From assembly GCF_029531655.1 (NCBI RefSeq), contig NZ_JANRMI010000003.1:372001-436000 (forward strand): a stretch of DNA of 64,000 nt. The letters are read 5' to 3'. This DNA is from Bdellovibrio svalbardensis (lineage in GTDB: Bacteria > Bdellovibrionota > Bdellovibrionia > Bdellovibrionales > Bdellovibrionaceae). The translations under genes and the position numbers were made by a program. Positions 52,238 to 60,433 of this stretch are shown in pieces (position 1 is the stretch's first letter; the number at the start of each line of letters is the position of its first letter). A model generated the notes under the pieces. It was given only the letters and a program-made list of their open reading frames with translations, searched no databases and was not told the origin of the DNA.

Positions 52238-52963
52238 CTATTCATGAAAGTGCAAAAGCATCACTGTCACGTTGTCATCGCCACCATTAGCCAGGGCTTG
52301 TTCTACACAGGCTTTGACCGCTTTGTCAGGTGTATTTTGATTTAAAATTTCAGAAATTCTTTGATCAGAAACCAATCCCGAAAGTCCGTCGGAACACATC
52401 AAGAAGATTTCCCCCGGAGATATTTCTCTCTCGATAATATCCGGATAGACATCCCGCTCATAACCAACACTTCGCGTGATCACATTTCTTCCGACGAATT
52501 GCATCACTTGTTCTTCAGTCATCACACCCGCGCGCAGTTGCTCGTTGATCAAAGAATGATCTTCGGTGATCTGGTACAAGTAAGGCTTCTTAAATAAATA
52601 ACAGCGCGAGTCCCCAACATTTCCCACATACAAATGTTTCCCGCGAACATGAGCCATGACCATCGTGGTTCCCATGCCAGCCAGCTCTGGGCGCTCCGTC
52701 GCGGCCTTGTCGAAAATGCGGCGAGAAGCCTCTTCATATGCAAGCTGCAACAGCTCACGTGGTGATTTTTTCATGGCATCCGGCTGAAGCATCATCTCTT
52801 CAACTGTCTCAACAGCCATGGCCGAAGCCACTTCCCCACCGGAGTGCCCTCCCATGCCATCGGCCACAATAAAGAGCCCGAGCTCTCTATTGATCAAGCA
52901 CGAGTCTTGATTTGTTTCACGTCGGCGGCCTACATCTGTTAAATACCACGAGTCAAATTTCAT
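52238..52963 (-). CDS. PP2C-type serine/threonine phosphatase
   Basis: A 241-residue cytosolic metal-dependent phosphatase. Motifs in order are VGRRRETNQDS, LFIVADGMGGHSGGEVAS, GTTMVMAHVRG, NVGDSRCYLF, ITEDHSLINEQL, VITRSVGYE, LMCSDGLSGLV and GGDDNVTVMLL; together they hold the Asp residues for the two or three metal ions. It resembles bacterial Stp1/PrpC, the partner of Hanks-type kinases, but no kinase gene is adjacent. The frame runs 13 codons further upstream, but the ATG at 52961-52963 gives the family's normal length and N-terminus. Confidence 0.92.
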   Translation of the reverse strand: MKFDSWYLTDVGRRRETNQDSCLINRELGLFIVADGMGGHSGGEVASAMAVETVEEMMLQPDAMKKSPRELLQLAYEEASRRIFDKAATERPELAGMGTTMVMAHVRGKHLYVGNVGDSRCYLFKKPYLYQITEDHSLINEQLRAGVMTEEQVMQFVGRNVITRSVGYERDVYPDIIEREISPGEIFLMCSDGLSGLVSDQRISEILNQNTPDKAVKACVEQALANGGDDNVTVMLLHFHE

Positions 52964-53108
52964 AGATGTCTCATTTTCACTCGAGAAACTCCCTTTCGTC
53001 AAAGTCTGGGGCTAGACTTTACTGGACTTGTGTCGAATTCTTTTAACACTGGCTCACCCAATCCTCATTTTGTCGTGTCATAATACCGATAGAGAGGGGT
53101 GAGGTCCT

Positions 53109-54080
53109 ATGAAGAAGTCACCGTCTTTCAAAAAGTATGTGTCCCTTTCGTTGATCGTCCACGTTTTGGTATTGGGAGGACTCTTCCTTTTTGGAGAGAG
53201 CGAATTATTAAAGCCTAAAGAGCAAAGCGTGAGCATCGACCTTCTTACGCCTGAAGACCTTGCCAAAATGGCAGCGTTAGAAAAACTTCAGGAAAAAAGA
53301 CAGGCCGAGCGCCCAATGAATCAAATCGTTGAGCAGAATGAAAATTCTGTGAACGAAAAAGAGCCCGTGGATGCACGATTCCTCAGCGCTAAGAACCAAC
53401 AGGTCACCAAGCAAACTGTTGCCGTGGACAAAGGCGAATTTCAAAACTTGAAAAAAGCCGCCAAGCCAAGATCAGGTCCCAAAGGAGACGGCAAAGTTAA
53501 AGCCGAGGCCAAAGAGGACGTGAAGTCGCGCGAAGAAAAGGTGGCAAAGGATCTGTTTAAAAGCTTCGATCCTAGCGCCGCTTTGGAGAGACAGAAACAA
53601 CGCGATCAAGCTGCGAACGAAGCCGGCCAAGGCCTAGGTCGTGGTGATGGCTCTGAAGTTGCCAAAGACGGTTCGGATGCGAGTAAAACGAACGACTATA
53701 TTAAAGACGTCGAGAACGGACTTGAAACCATGCTTAATACACGTGAGTTCAAGTACTACTCTTACTACAATCGTATTCGCCGTCAGCTTTCCCAACACTG
53801 GGAAAGCCGCGTGCGCGAAAAGCTGACCAAGATGTTCAAAGAAGGTCGTTCTCCAGCCTCCACGGCAGGTCAGGACCGCGTGACAAAATTGATGATCGTC
53901 TTGAATGACAAAGGAACCCTCGTGCGTGTTCAAGTGCTGATGGATTCCGGCGTTCATGATCTCGATGATGCCGCTGTCGAAGCCTTCCGTGCTGCTGCTC
54001 CTTTCCCAAATCCTCCGAAAGGAATTATTGAAGGAGACGGAACAGTGAAAATTCGCTGGGACTTCGTTCTAGAAAGCTAA
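53109..54080 (+). CDS. TonB-like periplasm-spanning protein
   Basis: A 323-residue protein. One N-terminal membrane helix (about 11-32, YVSLSLIVHVLVLGGLFLFG), a long charged Lys/Glu/Ala-rich spacer (about 50-200), and a C-terminal TonB-type domain (about 210-320): YYNRIRRQLSQHWESRV, LMIVLNDKGTLVRVQVLMDS, GVHDLDDAAVEAFRAAAPFP and IRWDFVL. This is the layout of TonB/TolA, which carry proton-driven force to the outer membrane, and of AgmX/GltJ-like motility proteins. No ExbB/ExbD gene is near. The lipid operon starts six bases after its stop, so it may be co-transcribed. A good ribosome binding site (GAGGGGTGAGG) precedes the ATG. Confidence 0.85.
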   Translation: MKKSPSFKKYVSLSLIVHVLVLGGLFLFGESELLKPKEQSVSIDLLTPEDLAKMAALEKLQEKRQAERPMNQIVEQNENSVNEKEPVDARFLSAKNQQVTKQTVAVDKGEFQNLKKAAKPRSGPKGDGKVKAEAKEDVKSREEKVAKDLFKSFDPSAALERQKQRDQAANEAGQGLGRGDGSEVAKDGSDASKTNDYIKDVENGLETMLNTREFKYYSYYNRIRRQLSQHWESRVREKLTKMFKEGRSPASTAGQDRVTKLMIVLNDKGTLVRVQVLMDSGVHDLDDAAVEAFRAAAPFPNPPKGIIEGDGTVKIRWDFVLES

Positions 54081-54086
54081 AATCAT

Positions 54087-54740
54087 ATGCTCTACTCCCT
54101 GAAAGCCAGATTTCAAAAACTGGCAACCTCATTTGCATTTTCAGGAATGACAGCCAACCATGCAAGCTTGCTGGGTTGGCTTTTTGTCTTTTTGTCGACG
54201 GCCGCTCTTTATTTCGGTCTGTCTAAATTAGATCCGGGAAATTTGAACTCGGCATGGCCCTTGTTGGCATTTCCAGCTCTAGTGCTCCTGCGATTGGTCT
54301 TTAACGCTTTAGACGGAATGATCGCCCGGGCAAACAATGCCGCCACTCCAATGGGTGAGGTTCTCAATGAGCTTGGCGATATTTGGGGCGATACCATTTG
54401 CTATGGGATTCTATTCTTCATTCCCTTCGTAAACGCCTTTCATCTCGCGCTCTTCCTTGTTTGCTGTTGGTTTGCAGAATTCACGGGACTACTGGGCCGC
54501 GCTCTGCCTGGTCATATTCGACGCCAAGAATCCGTTCTGGGTGGCAAGCCCGAACGCAGTCTTCTCTTCTGTGTATTTGCTGTGATTTGCTTCTTTGCGC
54601 CGATGACGGCGATGTATATCAATCAGTTTTTACTGGTATTGACGGTTCTGACTTTCCTTACTGGTATTTTAAGAATTTATAAAATTAGAAAACAAACACA
54701 AGGACTCAGCTACCAATCACACACTTTGTACGGCAGGTAA
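54087..54740 (+). CDS. CDP-alcohol phosphatidyltransferase-like membrane protein 1 (YnbA-like)
   Basis: A 217-residue protein with about six membrane helices. NALDGMIARANNAATPMGEV, then LNELGD, matches the CDP-alcohol phosphatidyltransferase signature D-x2-DG-x2-AR-x8-G-x3-D-x3-D. The first and third Asp are Asn here (N-x2-DG, G-x3-N-x3-D). As I remember, the E. coli YnbA/YnjF group has similar changes and ynbA sits beside a CdsA-like ynbB, as here, but this needs a check. Family members join an alcohol (glycerol-phosphate, serine, inositol) to a CDP-activated lipid. The loss of two metal-binding aspartates suggests a changed metal site or a different donor. First gene of the lipid operon; the next begins one base after its stop. 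Confidence 0.85.
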   Translation: MLYSLKARFQKLATSFAFSGMTANHASLLGWLFVFLSTAALYFGLSKLDPGNLNSAWPLLAFPALVLLRLVFNALDGMIARANNAATPMGEVLNELGDIWGDTICYGILFFIPFVNAFHLALFLVCCWFAEFTGLLGRALPGHIRRQESVLGGKPERSLLFCVFAVICFFAPMTAMYINQFLLVLTVLTFLTGILRIYKIRKQTQGLSYQSHTLYGR

Positions 54741-54741
54741 G

Positions 54742-55761
54742 ATGTTTCAGATCGTTTTCTTTGTGATCGCAAATGGGCTCGCCCTTTATCAGTTCGGAAG
54801 TACCGGCCAGACTTCGCTGCTGATGTTCTTTCTTATTTGTATTGGTCTTCTTTCTTTTTTCTCTGTCCTCATTACCAAACTTGAAAAAAAAGGACATAAA
54901 AGTGCTCACGAGCTGATGGCCAGAACCTTGACCTTTTGGTGGATGCTTTCTCTTTTTGGCATTGCTTTAGTGCTGCATCCTGCGGTCCTAGCCCTCTTGC
55001 TCTGTGCTGGAAGTTTATTATCCCTGGCCGAATACCACAGCCTGGTTTTTCCAAACGAAAAGTCTTTAAAGAAAATCATCGAAGATCGCTACTTCTTGTT
55101 CCCGGCTCTGGGTTGCATGATCAACTACCTGCTATTGTATTCAGGCCTGGAGCATGAATTCCTCGGCGTCAGCGCAACCTTCCTGGGTGTGCTCATTCCC
55201 ATTTTCTATGTGATGCAGAATCAGACCGATGGCCCCGCCCGCAGTCTTTCTGCAGTGACTTTGGGATATAGTTTTTTTGCAGTGCTATTGCCATTAGCCT
55301 TCGCTTTATATCGCATGGAAGCCCACGCCTTTCTGCTTGTCGTCTTCCTGACTGAAATTCGCGATCTGGTGTCTTATTGGATTGGCAAAGCCTTCTCTAA
55401 AACTCCGGTGAACTCTTCAATGTGGAGCCAACTGGTTCATAAAAAAGTAGCTGCCAATGTCAGCCCGCAAAAAACCTGGTGGGTGGGAATTGTCAGCACA
55501 ATCGTTCTTTTACTTATTGGACTGCCCTTGAGCTTCAGCGTCCTTCATTTGGATAATATCGGCTTGACCAAGTTGATGCTTGTTATTGTGGCGATTGGAA
55601 TCCTTGGACTCTTTGGCGATTTGGCGTTCTCATTAATCAAACGTATTCACGGACAAAAAGATTCTGGCACTTGGTTACCGGGAGGATCTGGCATCATTGA
55701 TCGTATTGATGCTTTGGTTTTCACTATTCCGGTCGCATATTTTCTAATTAAGTTTTTATAA
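54742..55761 (+). CDS. CdsA-like phosphatidate cytidylyltransferase (YnbB-like)
   Basis: A 339-residue inner-membrane protein with about nine helices. Near the C-terminus LFGDLAFSLIKRIHGQKDSG, then TWLPGGSGIIDRIDA, matches the CdsA signature S-x-x-K-R-x4-K-D-x-G...P-G-H-G-G-x-x-D-R-x-D, with the His replaced by Gly. It would make a CDP-activated lipid from CTP and a lipid phosphate. Housekeeping CdsA is probably elsewhere; this one lies between two CDP-alcohol transferase-like genes and therefore likely makes the donor for them, an inference from gene order. Confidence 0.87.
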   Translation: MFQIVFFVIANGLALYQFGSTGQTSLLMFFLICIGLLSFFSVLITKLEKKGHKSAHELMARTLTFWWMLSLFGIALVLHPAVLALLLCAGSLLSLAEYHSLVFPNEKSLKKIIEDRYFLFPALGCMINYLLLYSGLEHEFLGVSATFLGVLIPIFYVMQNQTDGPARSLSAVTLGYSFFAVLLPLAFALYRMEAHAFLLVVFLTEIRDLVSYWIGKAFSKTPVNSSMWSQLVHKKVAANVSPQKTWWVGIVSTIVLLLIGLPLSFSVLHLDNIGLTKLMLVIVAIGILGLFGDLAFSLIKRIHGQKDSGTWLPGGSGIIDRIDALVFTIPVAYFLIKFL

Positions 55762-55772
55762 AAGGATTCATC

Positions 55773-56411
55773 ATGGATATCGGCTTGTACCTTTTAAAGT
55801 ATCCTTTTCGCAAAGTAATTGGTTTCCTTCTGCCAGCTTGTGAAAATGTCGACCCCAATAAAATCAGCTATGCCCTCATGCCGGTCGGCATATTGATGGC
55901 GGCGGTTTATTACTACGCCATGACTGGCGGACCTGATTTTCTATTTATTGTCGGCGGCCTTCTGGGGCTGGTGCGTATGGTGGTGGCCACGCTGGATGGC
56001 TTGGTTGCCGTTCACTACAAAAAATCAACTGTGCTTGGAGACATCCTCAATCGCATCACTCCTGAGCTTTGCGACATGATTTTAATTCCCACTTTAGTCA
56101 TCACGAAAGGACTTTATCCATTAGGAGCATTTGTTCTTTTGTTTGCGTGGGCCGTTCCATTCTTTGGACTCTTTGGTGCACCCTCAGGTTTGGCCGTGCA
56201 AAGTGTTGGACCGGTAGGACAAACAGATCGCCTGGCGGCACTCATGCTTTGCTCGCTTTTCCAGTTTTTTAGTATTCGCTTTAATTGGGGCTTGGACTTT
56301 ATTCTTTATTTCTTCTATTGGGTGATTATCGGCGGGACCATCACTCTGATGATTCGCTTCACTCGTGTCTATAAAGAGGCTGCAAAGAAAGATCGAGGTC
56401 AGACATCATGA
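55773..56411 (+). CDS. CDP-alcohol phosphatidyltransferase-like membrane protein 2, degenerate
   Basis: A 212-residue protein with about six membrane helices. ATLDGLVAVHYKKSTVLGDI, then LNRITPELCD, lies where the CDP-alcohol transferase signature should be. It keeps the central DG and the G-x3-N-type spacing but has lost the A-R pair (A-V) and the first Asp (A). It shares with gene 1 the 'LNE/LNR' pattern and the final Asp. It may be a non-catalytic partner or use a different chemistry. AAAGGATT precedes the ATG, and its stop overlaps the start of the aminotransferase-SDR gene (ATGA). Confidence 0.75.
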   Translation: MDIGLYLLKYPFRKVIGFLLPACENVDPNKISYALMPVGILMAAVYYYAMTGGPDFLFIVGGLLGLVRMVVATLDGLVAVHYKKSTVLGDILNRITPELCDMILIPTLVITKGLYPLGAFVLLFAWAVPFFGLFGAPSGLAVQSVGPVGQTDRLAALMLCSLFQFFSIRFNWGLDFILYFFYWVIIGGTITLMIRFTRVYKEAAKKDRGQTS

Positions 56412-58375
56412 CCGAATTAAAACTCCTCGAATTTCGCAAAGGTCTGCCTTTTTTGCAGGGGCAATGCTTCCTCAACTATGCTGCCACCTGCCCGGTGCCC
56501 ACGTCGAGCATCAAAGTCATGCAAGACGAAATCGGCCTGATGCAAGAGCCTTTGGGAAAACACTTCTATCAAAGCTTAAATAAAGTCGAAATGATCCGCA
56601 AAGAACTCGCACGCTTTCTGGGAGCTCATGCGGGCGAGATCGCCTTCGTACAAAACACCTCGAGCGCGGTTAGCACCATCGCCCTGGCTTTGAACCTACA
56701 ATCTGGCGACAAAGTGCTGGTCCCCGACAATGAATTCCCCTCCAACTATTACCCTTGGAAGAATCTTGAGCGCTTCGGTGTTGAACTGGTTCCCTTCTCG
56801 ATCAAAAAAGATCAAACCATCACTGACGCTCTTTCGGGATTAGATCTTAATAACGTCAAAGTAATCAGCGTGAGTGCGGTGAGTTTTGAAACCGGCAAAC
56901 GCATTGATCTGAAAGAGTTCGCCGACTTCTGTCGTAGAAACAAAGTCTATTCTTGTGTCGATGCCATTCAAGCCATCGGCAACACTCCCATCAACTGTCG
57001 GGAGATGGGCTTTGACTTTCTCGCTTCCGGTTCCCAGAAATGGCTGTTGGGCTCTGTGGGTTGTGGCTTCATCTATGCCCGCACAGAACTTCTCGAAACT
57101 TTATTTGTCCCGATGGTAGGATGGACCAGCCATCGTTATCCTGAATACTTCGATCTGACCAAGCTTGAGTTTTCCAATGAGATGACCCGCTTTGAACCCG
57201 GCCTGCCCAACTATGTTCCTATTTTGGGAATGGGAGAGTCTTTACGCCTGATCAATGATTTCGGCATCGATAAAGTTCACGCGCAGATTCAGGGCCATCT
57301 TCGCTTTCTTAATGAAAAGCTCACGGCCCTCAATCTCGAACTTTTAACTGGAGAAAAAGATCTGACCGCTGGGATTCTTTGTTTTAGAATTCCGCAGAAG
57401 GTCGATCACCGCAAAGTTCACGAGTTCTTTGAAAAGAAAAAGATTTCCGTCACTGTTCGTGGCGATTACGTTCGCGTCTCGCCGCACTTCTTCACTTTGC
57501 ATTCGGAGCTGGAGTTCTTTGTAAAGTCCGTGGCAGAACTCATCGAGAAACCTTTGCCACAGGCGCACACAGTTACAGCCAAGTCCGCGGTCTCAACATC
57601 TCTTCAAGAGCCAGTCATCATCAATGGCGCCACAGGAAACCTTGGTATGTTGGTAGCAAAACAATTTTTGGCTCATGATCAGGCCATTTTCCTGCTTGGT
57701 CGCAACGAGCCTAAGATGACAGCCTTCCTGCATAATCTCTCTGCGAAGGAAAAAGCACTGATTGCCGGATCGGCATTGGTGGACTTTACCTCTGAAGGAT
57801 GGCTGCAGAAATTGAAATCGCAAATGCCGGCCATTAAATATTCAGGTCTTATCAACGCCTCTGGCGGCCTGACAGTCGACTTGCTAGAAAATCAAAATGA
57901 AAAACAGATTCGCGAGATTTTTGAAGTGCAATTCTTTGCCCCTCTTCAATTAATTCAGACTTACCTGAAAGAATGGAAGAGCAATTCTCCGCTGGGAGTT
58001 TTAAACATTCTGTCTTCGAGTGGTCGCTGCGGCTATCCTTTGCTGAGCACCTACGCCTCATCACACGCCGCCTTGTGGACTTTGACCGAATCCTTGCAGC
58101 GTGAGCAAGCAGAGCATGTGCCTTTCATGACCTACGTTGCTCAAAGCCAGCACTCCCCTTTACAAAAGGATATGGGCCGTACATCTTTGCGCTACTATCA
58201 AATCGGCAAATCCTTTGATTATGCGATTCCTGAAGACGTTGCCATCGACGTGGTAAATCAGTTCTTCGAAGGAGAATCACACAAAGCGGATTTTAATTTG
58301 AAACTCAAGCTTTGGATCAATGCCATTGCCCCAGATTTTTTCAGCAAACAAATTGCAAAAGCCTGGCGCCGCTAA
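56408..58375 (+). CDS. Fusion of class V aminotransferase and SDR domains
   Basis: A 655-residue cytosolic protein. Residues 1-380 form a class V (SufS/isopenicillin-epimerase-like) PLP enzyme: FLNYAATCPVP, VQNTSSAVSTIALAL, SCVDAIQAIG (Asp185), ASGSQKW with the PLP lysine Lys211, and VRVSPHFF. Residues 400-655 form an SDR: INGATGNLGMLVAKQF for the cofactor, INASGG, ILSSSGR and YASSH where Y-x-x-x-K is expected (Lys replaced by His553). I know of no characterised fusion of this kind. In the lipid operon it could make an amino-alcohol headgroup or modify one. It is the last gene and overlaps gene 3 by four bases. Confidence 0.88.
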   Translation: MTELKLLEFRKGLPFLQGQCFLNYAATCPVPTSSIKVMQDEIGLMQEPLGKHFYQSLNKVEMIRKELARFLGAHAGEIAFVQNTSSAVSTIALALNLQSGDKVLVPDNEFPSNYYPWKNLERFGVELVPFSIKKDQTITDALSGLDLNNVKVISVSAVSFETGKRIDLKEFADFCRRNKVYSCVDAIQAIGNTPINCREMGFDFLASGSQKWLLGSVGCGFIYARTELLETLFVPMVGWTSHRYPEYFDLTKLEFSNEMTRFEPGLPNYVPILGMGESLRLINDFGIDKVHAQIQGHLRFLNEKLTALNLELLTGEKDLTAGILCFRIPQKVDHRKVHEFFEKKKISVTVRGDYVRVSPHFFTLHSELEFFVKSVAELIEKPLPQAHTVTAKSAVSTSLQEPVIINGATGNLGMLVAKQFLAHDQAIFLLGRNEPKMTAFLHNLSAKEKALIAGSALVDFTSEGWLQKLKSQMPAIKYSGLINASGGLTVDLLENQNEKQIREIFEVQFFAPLQLIQTYLKEWKSNSPLGVLNILSSSGRCGYPLLSTYASSHAALWTLTESLQREQAEHVPFMTYVAQSQHSPLQKDMGRTSLRYYQIGKSFDYAIPEDVAIDVVNQFFEGESHKADFNLKLKLWINAIAPDFFSKQIAKAWRR

Positions 58376-58784
58376 AACTCATGGCGTGGGCTAAGCCAAT
58401 TTGCGATGAAACCATGCGACACCGGCGCCGAAAGTAGTTGTGACCTTACCCCCATTTTTAGTACCACCACTTTGCATAGTGGAGCCTAGAGGATGGCCCT
58501 CACCTTTCTTTTAGACATCACCATTTATGTGTAACTCAAAGCCCATTTGCAGCTTACTGTCTAAACTATAAACACCTCAGTTACCTGAAAACCCTTTATA
58601 TTTGATATCTTAGGCGCCTTTCTTGGCGCCTTCTTTGTAATAACCACTTCAACTGGGCTGGCAAAATATGTTAACTGTTTGGTTAATTATTTCGCTAACT
58701 ATTTACAAAACAAATCTGTGGAGCCGGTGCGAAAGCCTTTAAGATGGCAAACATCGAAAACGCTTTTAACCAAAGGATGAATGT
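58376..58784. other. Intergenic region with repeat remnant, hairpin and operator
   Basis: Bases 58408-58478 match 24388-24478 (ACACCGGCGCCGAAAGTA identical). GGCGCC-TTTCTT-GGCGCC followed by TTCTTT (58613-58636) is a likely terminator of the lipid operon, though 240 bases after its end. Bases 58671-58712 hold operator A. No gene. Confidence 0.6.
58671..58712 (+). promoter_or_regulatory. Operator A: TTAAC-N6-GTTAA plus AACTATTTACAAAACA
   Basis: TTAACTGTTTGGTTAA (58671-58686) is an inverted repeat with six-base spacer. AACTATTTACAAAACA (58697-58712) follows at exactly the distance seen in operator B (62030-62071). The two sites agree at 31 of 42 positions. About 40 bases further is TTTAAGATGG, similar to TATAAATGG behind operator B. 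The site starts 114 bases before the lipoprotein gene at 58785. Confidence 0.72.
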
Positions 58785-60041
58785 ATGAAAAAGATGATCA
58801 AATCAATCGCACTTTGCACAAGTCTTCTTGCTACGCTCTCAGCCTGTTCCCCAGAAAAAACAAAAGAAGTCACTAAAGTACAGCTTAGCGTAAATGAACA
58901 AATGCAATCTGATGAATTAACGGCCGCTGGCGAACAGCTGATCGCACCCCACACTTTCCACTTGGCCGACAGAGCCTTCGCCTTAGCACTTGAGAAAAAT
59001 CCAAGCGACAAAAAAGCAGAATTCTATCGCGTCTTCCTTAAAAGATTCATGGTCTTCCGCGGAGTCATGACCAATATCAAACCGATGGTAAAAAAATACG
59101 GTGATGCCGCGAAATACGATAAAGAGATGAAGAAGATCCCTAACTCTCCAATCAATGACTTCCTTTTCATGCCTGCTGACGGCGTTATTAAACCTATTAA
59201 CACGGAAGAAGACGTTCAAAATCTTTTGATCGCCTACAGAAATGCGCTCCAAGATTTCAGAACCTATGTGGCCATGAATCAAGATCTCAAATTAGAGCTT
59301 CATGTGAATCCGATTATTTTCATGAACCAAATCAATGAAAACATGACAAGCAACTGCACCGTTGTTCCAGGCACAAAAGAAGAAGATGGCCAGATCGAAT
59401 GCGACACCTCTGAAATTGCGACCGTTCGTGTGAACATCGCCGACCTTCTAAGCTTGAAACAAGAAGCGGCTGGAGAAATTCTCTACCTCGCACTTTACAC
59501 AAGTTACAACTTCAACGGTTTGGCTCAATACACTAAAGACAATTCTGGAAAAGAAATGACTGCGAAAGAGTCCTATGACTTGTTGCAATCGAAAGTGGAT
59601 TTCAAACTGCTTAAGAATGAAGGTTTTACGGCGATTCGTTCTTTGGGAGCTGACTTGGGCGTGGCTGCAAAATGGGCTATGAAATACCAAGATTCTATTT
59701 GCCCTAAAGATAAAAACGGAATGCCAGTGGCTCGCAAAGGCTATATGTTCAAAAAAGGTCTTTGCATTGACAATGCTTCGAATCTTGAAAAGAACTTAGC
59801 CCTTCTTGAGCAAGTGCTTAAAGGTACAATGGCCGTTAAAATCGGCAGTGATGAAGCAAATCAAATTACCAAAAACATCAACTTCCTAGCTCCATTTGAC
59901 AAGCCAGTTGCGGATCTTCGCATGTTGACGCCGGCGACTTGGAACGAAGCAGGCACACAAGGAACTTCATTCAAGGATAAAACTTTGGGTGGCATGTTCC
60001 CAGATCAAGATGCTGACTTCCTTTTGCAACAAACTAAATAA
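58785..60041 (+). CDS. Secreted lipoprotein, first gene of TIGR02147-linked operon
   Basis: A 418-residue protein with lipobox signal peptide (MKKMIKSIALCTSLLATLSA-Cys21). The mature protein is helical and starts with a short tetratricopeptide-like tract (LADRAFALALEKNPSDKKAEF). The remainder has a few cysteines (SNCTV, IECDT, SICPK, LCIDN), possibly disulfide-linked. No family recognised. The start is ATG 58785 after AAAGGATG. Operator A lies upstream. Genes at 60056 and 60430 follow with 14 bases and a four-base overlap, so the three form an operon. Confidence 0.78.
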   Translation: MKKMIKSIALCTSLLATLSACSPEKTKEVTKVQLSVNEQMQSDELTAAGEQLIAPHTFHLADRAFALALEKNPSDKKAEFYRVFLKRFMVFRGVMTNIKPMVKKYGDAAKYDKEMKKIPNSPINDFLFMPADGVIKPINTEEDVQNLLIAYRNALQDFRTYVAMNQDLKLELHVNPIIFMNQINENMTSNCTVVPGTKEEDGQIECDTSEIATVRVNIADLLSLKQEAAGEILYLALYTSYNFNGLAQYTKDNSGKEMTAKESYDLLQSKVDFKLLKNEGFTAIRSLGADLGVAAKWAMKYQDSICPKDKNGMPVARKGYMFKKGLCIDNASNLEKNLALLEQVLKGTMAVKIGSDEANQITKNINFLAPFDKPVADLRMLTPATWNEAGTQGTSFKDKTLGGMFPDQDADFLLQQTK

Positions 60042-60055
60042 ACGGGATCTCATCA

Positions 60056-60433
60056 ATGAAGACTCTGACCTTCTTCCTTCAAATAGGAATTCTTTTCGCA
60101 GGGGCCCTGGCCTCTGCGCAAGGCATTGAGTCTTCAATGAAGGGTTTTAACTTGCAAGCTTGCAGTCAGGATCAACAGCAATGTTTGGTGATCAAGGCTG
60201 AAAAAACGCTGGGTAGCCAAATGAAGATGCTTCACGCTTTAACAAAACCGGAAGTCACCATCACTTCGAAGAAGACTGCAAAAACAGAAACTCTGCGTGG
60301 CGATACCGGCTATATTGACATCGAAGAAAATCAAATCGTTCTTTACAAGAAAGAGAACGGCAAATTGAAAGAGACCTCCATCAATCTCTCTAACTTTGAA
60401 AAATTCAGCTCCGAAATGGGAGCTAAATTATGA
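60056..60433 (+). CDS. Small secreted protein, second gene of operon
   Basis: A 125-residue protein with signal peptide MKTLTFFLQIGILFAGALASA and a mature part of about 100 residues with two cysteines (QACSQDQQQCLV), then strands (PEVTITSKKTAKTETLRGDT, YIDIEENQIVLYKKENGK). No family recognised. Overlaps the next gene by four bases (ATGA), implying coupled translation. Confidence 0.7.
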   Translation: MKTLTFFLQIGILFAGALASAQGIESSMKGFNLQACSQDQQQCLVIKAEKTLGSQMKMLHALTKPEVTITSKKTAKTETLRGDTGYIDIEENQIVLYKKENGKLKETSINLSNFEKFSSEMGAKL

